Source of the DNA: Streptomyces viridochromogenes
GTDB lineage: Bacteria; Actinomycetota; Actinomycetes; Streptomycetales; Streptomycetaceae
NCBI RefSeq assembly: GCF_001270495.1
Contig: NZ_LGUR01000215.1
Coordinates: forward strand, 6,701 to 70,700
Reading direction: 5' to 3'
Length of the DNA stretch: 64,000 bases
This document shows positions 62,261 to 64,000 of the stretch, piece after piece. Positions within the stretch are counted from its first letter, which is position 1. Each line of letters begins with the position of its first letter. The position numbers and the translations under genes are program-made. The notes beneath the pieces were generated by a model. That model searched no databases and was not told where the DNA came from. It worked only from the letters and a program-made list of their open reading frames with translations.

Positions 62261-63538
62261 ATGCTCGCGCCCATGGGGAGCTTCTTCGCCGAGTTGGCCC
62301 GGCAGGCGTCGGCCAACGCGCGCAGGGAGGTCGAGGCGTACGCGCGCGAGATTCCGGAGTTCGGATTCCTGGACACGAACTCCCGGGCGCGGGCCGAGAC
62401 ACTGGAGTACGCGTTGTGGTTGCGGCGCCGTACGGTCGAACTGTCCCCGGACAACAGCGAATTGAGCGACGACGACCTCGGCTACATCGCGGCGATCGGC
62501 GAGTCGCGGGCCGCAGCGGGGATGTCGCTGGATGCACGGCAGCGGGTCCTGCGACTGCACACCTCACTCATGCTGCGCGAGATCAACGAAGCGACCGAAG
62601 CTCAGCGCGGCGTCGGCGTCGACGAACTCATGCGGATGATGAGCTGGTTCGCCCCGCAGGGAGAACGCGGTATCCGTGCCTACAGTCAGGGATTCGTGAC
62701 GGCTCTGCGACACCGTCTGCCGTACGTCGAGCAGGCCGCCCTGCTGGCCAGGTCGTTGCTGAACGGAGACCCCATATCGGCGGAACTTGCTTCGGCACTG
62801 GGAATGGAACTTCCCGAGCGCTGCGCAGTGACGGTGATCCGGGTGCCGGACCGTCCCGTCGGCGATCACGACCTGGAAAGCGAGATCGAGACGCTGGTGA
62901 AAACCCACCACGCGCCGATCACGTGGTGCCCGGGCGGTGGAAGCAGGAGCGGTGAGCTGATTGCCCTGATTCCCTTGCGTCCCCCCACGCCCCAGGCGTC
63001 TTTGGGGCCCAGTACAGCCGAGACCGTACAGCCGCACTCCGTACCCGACCTTGCACCCGACCTCTTGCCCGACCCCGTATCCGATCTCGTACGGGACTTC
63101 GCCCAGGCTCTCGGTCGCCCCTGCGCCGCCGGCACCGCCACCTCACCGCTGTCCGAGGTTGCCGACGCCCTCGACCTGGCCCGGCGGATCAGCAGGGCGG
63201 CGCCGCTGCGACGCGCGTCCGCTCGGCTGCGGCCGCACACCGTGTCGGACGTGTTCGTCGAACTCGCCGTCGCAGACGCGCCGTTCGTCGACGAATGGCT
63301 CCACGCCGTGGGCCGGAGCCTGCAGCCCGGTCCGGACCTTCTTGTCACGCTTGACGCGTACTATCGCCACGACATGCACCGCGGCGCCACGGCGGCAGCC
63401 CTCAACGTCCACCCCCGCACCCTGGACTATCGCCTCCGCCGGGTGCGGGAGCTCACCGGCATCGATCCCGGCTCGACGCGCGGCGTGCGCATTTTCAGCT
63501 CGGTCGTCACGCGGCGCCTGTCGGAAGCGTGGCACTGA
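62261..63538 (+). CDS. PucR-family transcriptional regulator
   Basis: A 425-residue regulator if started at ATG 62261 (alternative ATG 62273). The N-terminal half is helical (RsbRD/GGDEF-like region of PucR proteins). A Pro-rich, Asp/Leu repeat insert lies at about 240-280 (PDLAPDLLPDPVSDLV). The C-terminal HTH is typical: LLVTLDAYYRHDMHRGATAAALNVHPRTLDYRLRRVRELTGIDP. PucR/CdaR-type proteins activate local or metabolic genes; the divergent DUF4394 gene is the nearest candidate target. Confidence 0.85.
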   Translation: MLAPMGSFFAELARQASANARREVEAYAREIPEFGFLDTNSRARAETLEYALWLRRRTVELSPDNSELSDDDLGYIAAIGESRAAAGMSLDARQRVLRLHTSLMLREINEATEAQRGVGVDELMRMMSWFAPQGERGIRAYSQGFVTALRHRLPYVEQAALLARSLLNGDPISAELASALGMELPERCAVTVIRVPDRPVGDHDLESEIETLVKTHHAPITWCPGGGSRSGELIALIPLRPPTPQASLGPSTAETVQPHSVPDLAPDLLPDPVSDLVRDFAQALGRPCAAGTATSPLSEVADALDLARRISRAAPLRRASARLRPHTVSDVFVELAVADAPFVDEWLHAVGRSLQPGPDLLVTLDAYYRHDMHRGATAAALNVHPRTLDYRLRRVRELTGIDPGSTRGVRIFSSVVTRRLSEAWH

Positions 63539-63922
63539 ACCGGGCGGTCATCCGGAGCCGAGATGCGTGCCGAGACGGGCAGTTGGAGGGTATGTGGTCC
63601 TCGTTGGCGCGTCGGCCGCCGTCGGGTGGCGACGCTCCGGGCTTATGCAGAAGCACTCGGTGGCCGGCTGCGGGGTGCCCGCTGCGAGGTCCAACCGACC
63701 AACCGCGTTGGCGAGGGCGCCCCGTTCGTGACCATCCGGCCCGAGACGGCCCAGGGGCAGGGGCAGAGCCGTGAGTCGACGACTCCGACGCTCACATCCC
63801 GGATCGGTCACCGAGGCATTGAGTCGCCTCTCAGTGACTGATAATCATTTTCCTTGCTCATCAAGGGCGTTGGACTCATGCTGTGGTCCGTCTGTGAACT
63901 TCTGATTCATGGAGGAACATCC
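63539..63922. other. Intergenic region with HTH remnant and zinc-regulator-like box
   Basis: A 384-base spacer. At about 63626-63690 one frame encodes VATLRAYAEALGGRLR, which resembles the end of an XRE-type antitoxin HTH protein; it has no start or neighbours and is probably a remnant. The right part holds the dyad at 63839-63853 and a run of lower GC, as expected of a promoter for the gene at 63923. Confidence 0.4.
63839..63853. promoter_or_regulatory. Zur-box-like dyad
   Basis: TGATAATCATTTTCC matches the palindromic pattern TGAAAATCATTTTCA, the form reported for Streptomyces zinc uptake regulator sites, at 13 of 15 positions. It lies 69 bases before the GTG start at 63923. It also resembles half of a classical Fur box. 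Confidence 0.45.
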
Positions 63923-64000
63923 GTGCCGTCCAACCCCCCACCGATCTTACCGATCTCACCGATCCCACCGGCTCCCCGTGCGAAGACCCGCGGAAGACTG
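63923..64000 (+). CDS. Start of a gene with a TTA codon (runs off the right edge)
   Basis: GTG 63923 follows a strong GGAGG. The visible 26 codons encode a Pro-rich N-terminus (PSNPPPILPISPIPPAPRAK, then TRGRL). Codon 9 is TTA (63947-63949), rare in Streptomyces and dependent on the bldA tRNA. With a Zur-like box upstream it could begin a metal uptake or zinc-response gene, but the family cannot be told from this fragment. Confidence 0.55.
   Translation, partial: MPSNPPPILPISPIPPAPRAKTRGRL

Overview
The window is high-GC actinobacterial DNA, almost certainly from a Streptomyces chromosome. The evidence is very high third-position GC, frequent GTG/TTG starts, very rare TTA leucine codons, a mycothiol-type maleylpyruvate isomerase, many Sec/lipoprotein signals, and Streptomyces-typical families (DUF5994, DUF5990, SCO5918-type proteins). 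No rRNA, tRNA, insertion sequence, CRISPR array or phage gene was recognised.

Region by region. (1) 1-18.5 kb is rich in cell-envelope genes. It holds a lipoprotein, an I36-type peptidase inhibitor, two convergent paralogous membrane proteins with cytoplasmic HTH domains (one with extracellular peptidoglycan-binding and lysozyme-like domains), a DUF4232 lipoprotein and an L,D-transpeptidase. Divergent from the transpeptidase is a tightly coupled run of FemAB-like transferase, MurJ flippase, response regulator, histidine kinase and lipoprotein. A DHFR-like protein, a VanZ-like protein, a second two-component system, a NodB-type deacetylase and a PAP2 phosphatase follow. (2) 18.6-30 kb carries secreted enzymes (M1 aminopeptidase, trypsin-like protease with beta repeats, HNH nuclease), a MerR regulator divergent from a membrane-protein pair, and a DoxX protein divergent from a Cys-rich HTH regulator with a perfect inverted repeat between them. 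(3) 30.4-41.7 kb is a catabolic cluster: an aromatic acid transporter, an alpha/beta hydrolase, a PaaX regulator and a six-gene overlapping operon. The operon encodes salicylate degradation through salicylyl-CoA and gentisate to fumarylpyruvate cleavage. (4) 41.8-49.3 kb holds three DUF5994 paralogues (one truncated), a SpoIIE phosphatase with PAS/GAF sensors, and a fusion scar joining a truncated LysR gene to a headless arylsulfatase. (5) 49.4-53.2 kb is a conserved cold-shock block: MerR, SCO5918-type protein, CBS protein, DEAD-box helicase and cold-shock protein. (6) 53.4-64 kb holds DUF5990, two large convergent secreted propeller/VCBS proteins, a secreted DUF4394 protein, a PucR regulator, and at the right edge a gene start with a TTA codon behind a zinc-uptake-regulator-like box.

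How the genes work together. The clearest pathway is salicylate -> salicylyl-AMP -> salicylyl-CoA -> gentisyl-CoA -> gentisate -> maleylpyruvate -> fumarylpyruvate -> fumarate + pyruvate, with its own candidate importer and regulator. The second theme is envelope sensing and remodelling: 3-3 crosslinking, peptide side-chain addition, lipid II export, deacetylation and lipid phosphatase genes sit beside two two-component systems. Decayed toxin-antitoxin pieces (two PIN C-termini and one HTH tail) and the LysR/sulfatase fusion show that the accessory parts have been rearranged.
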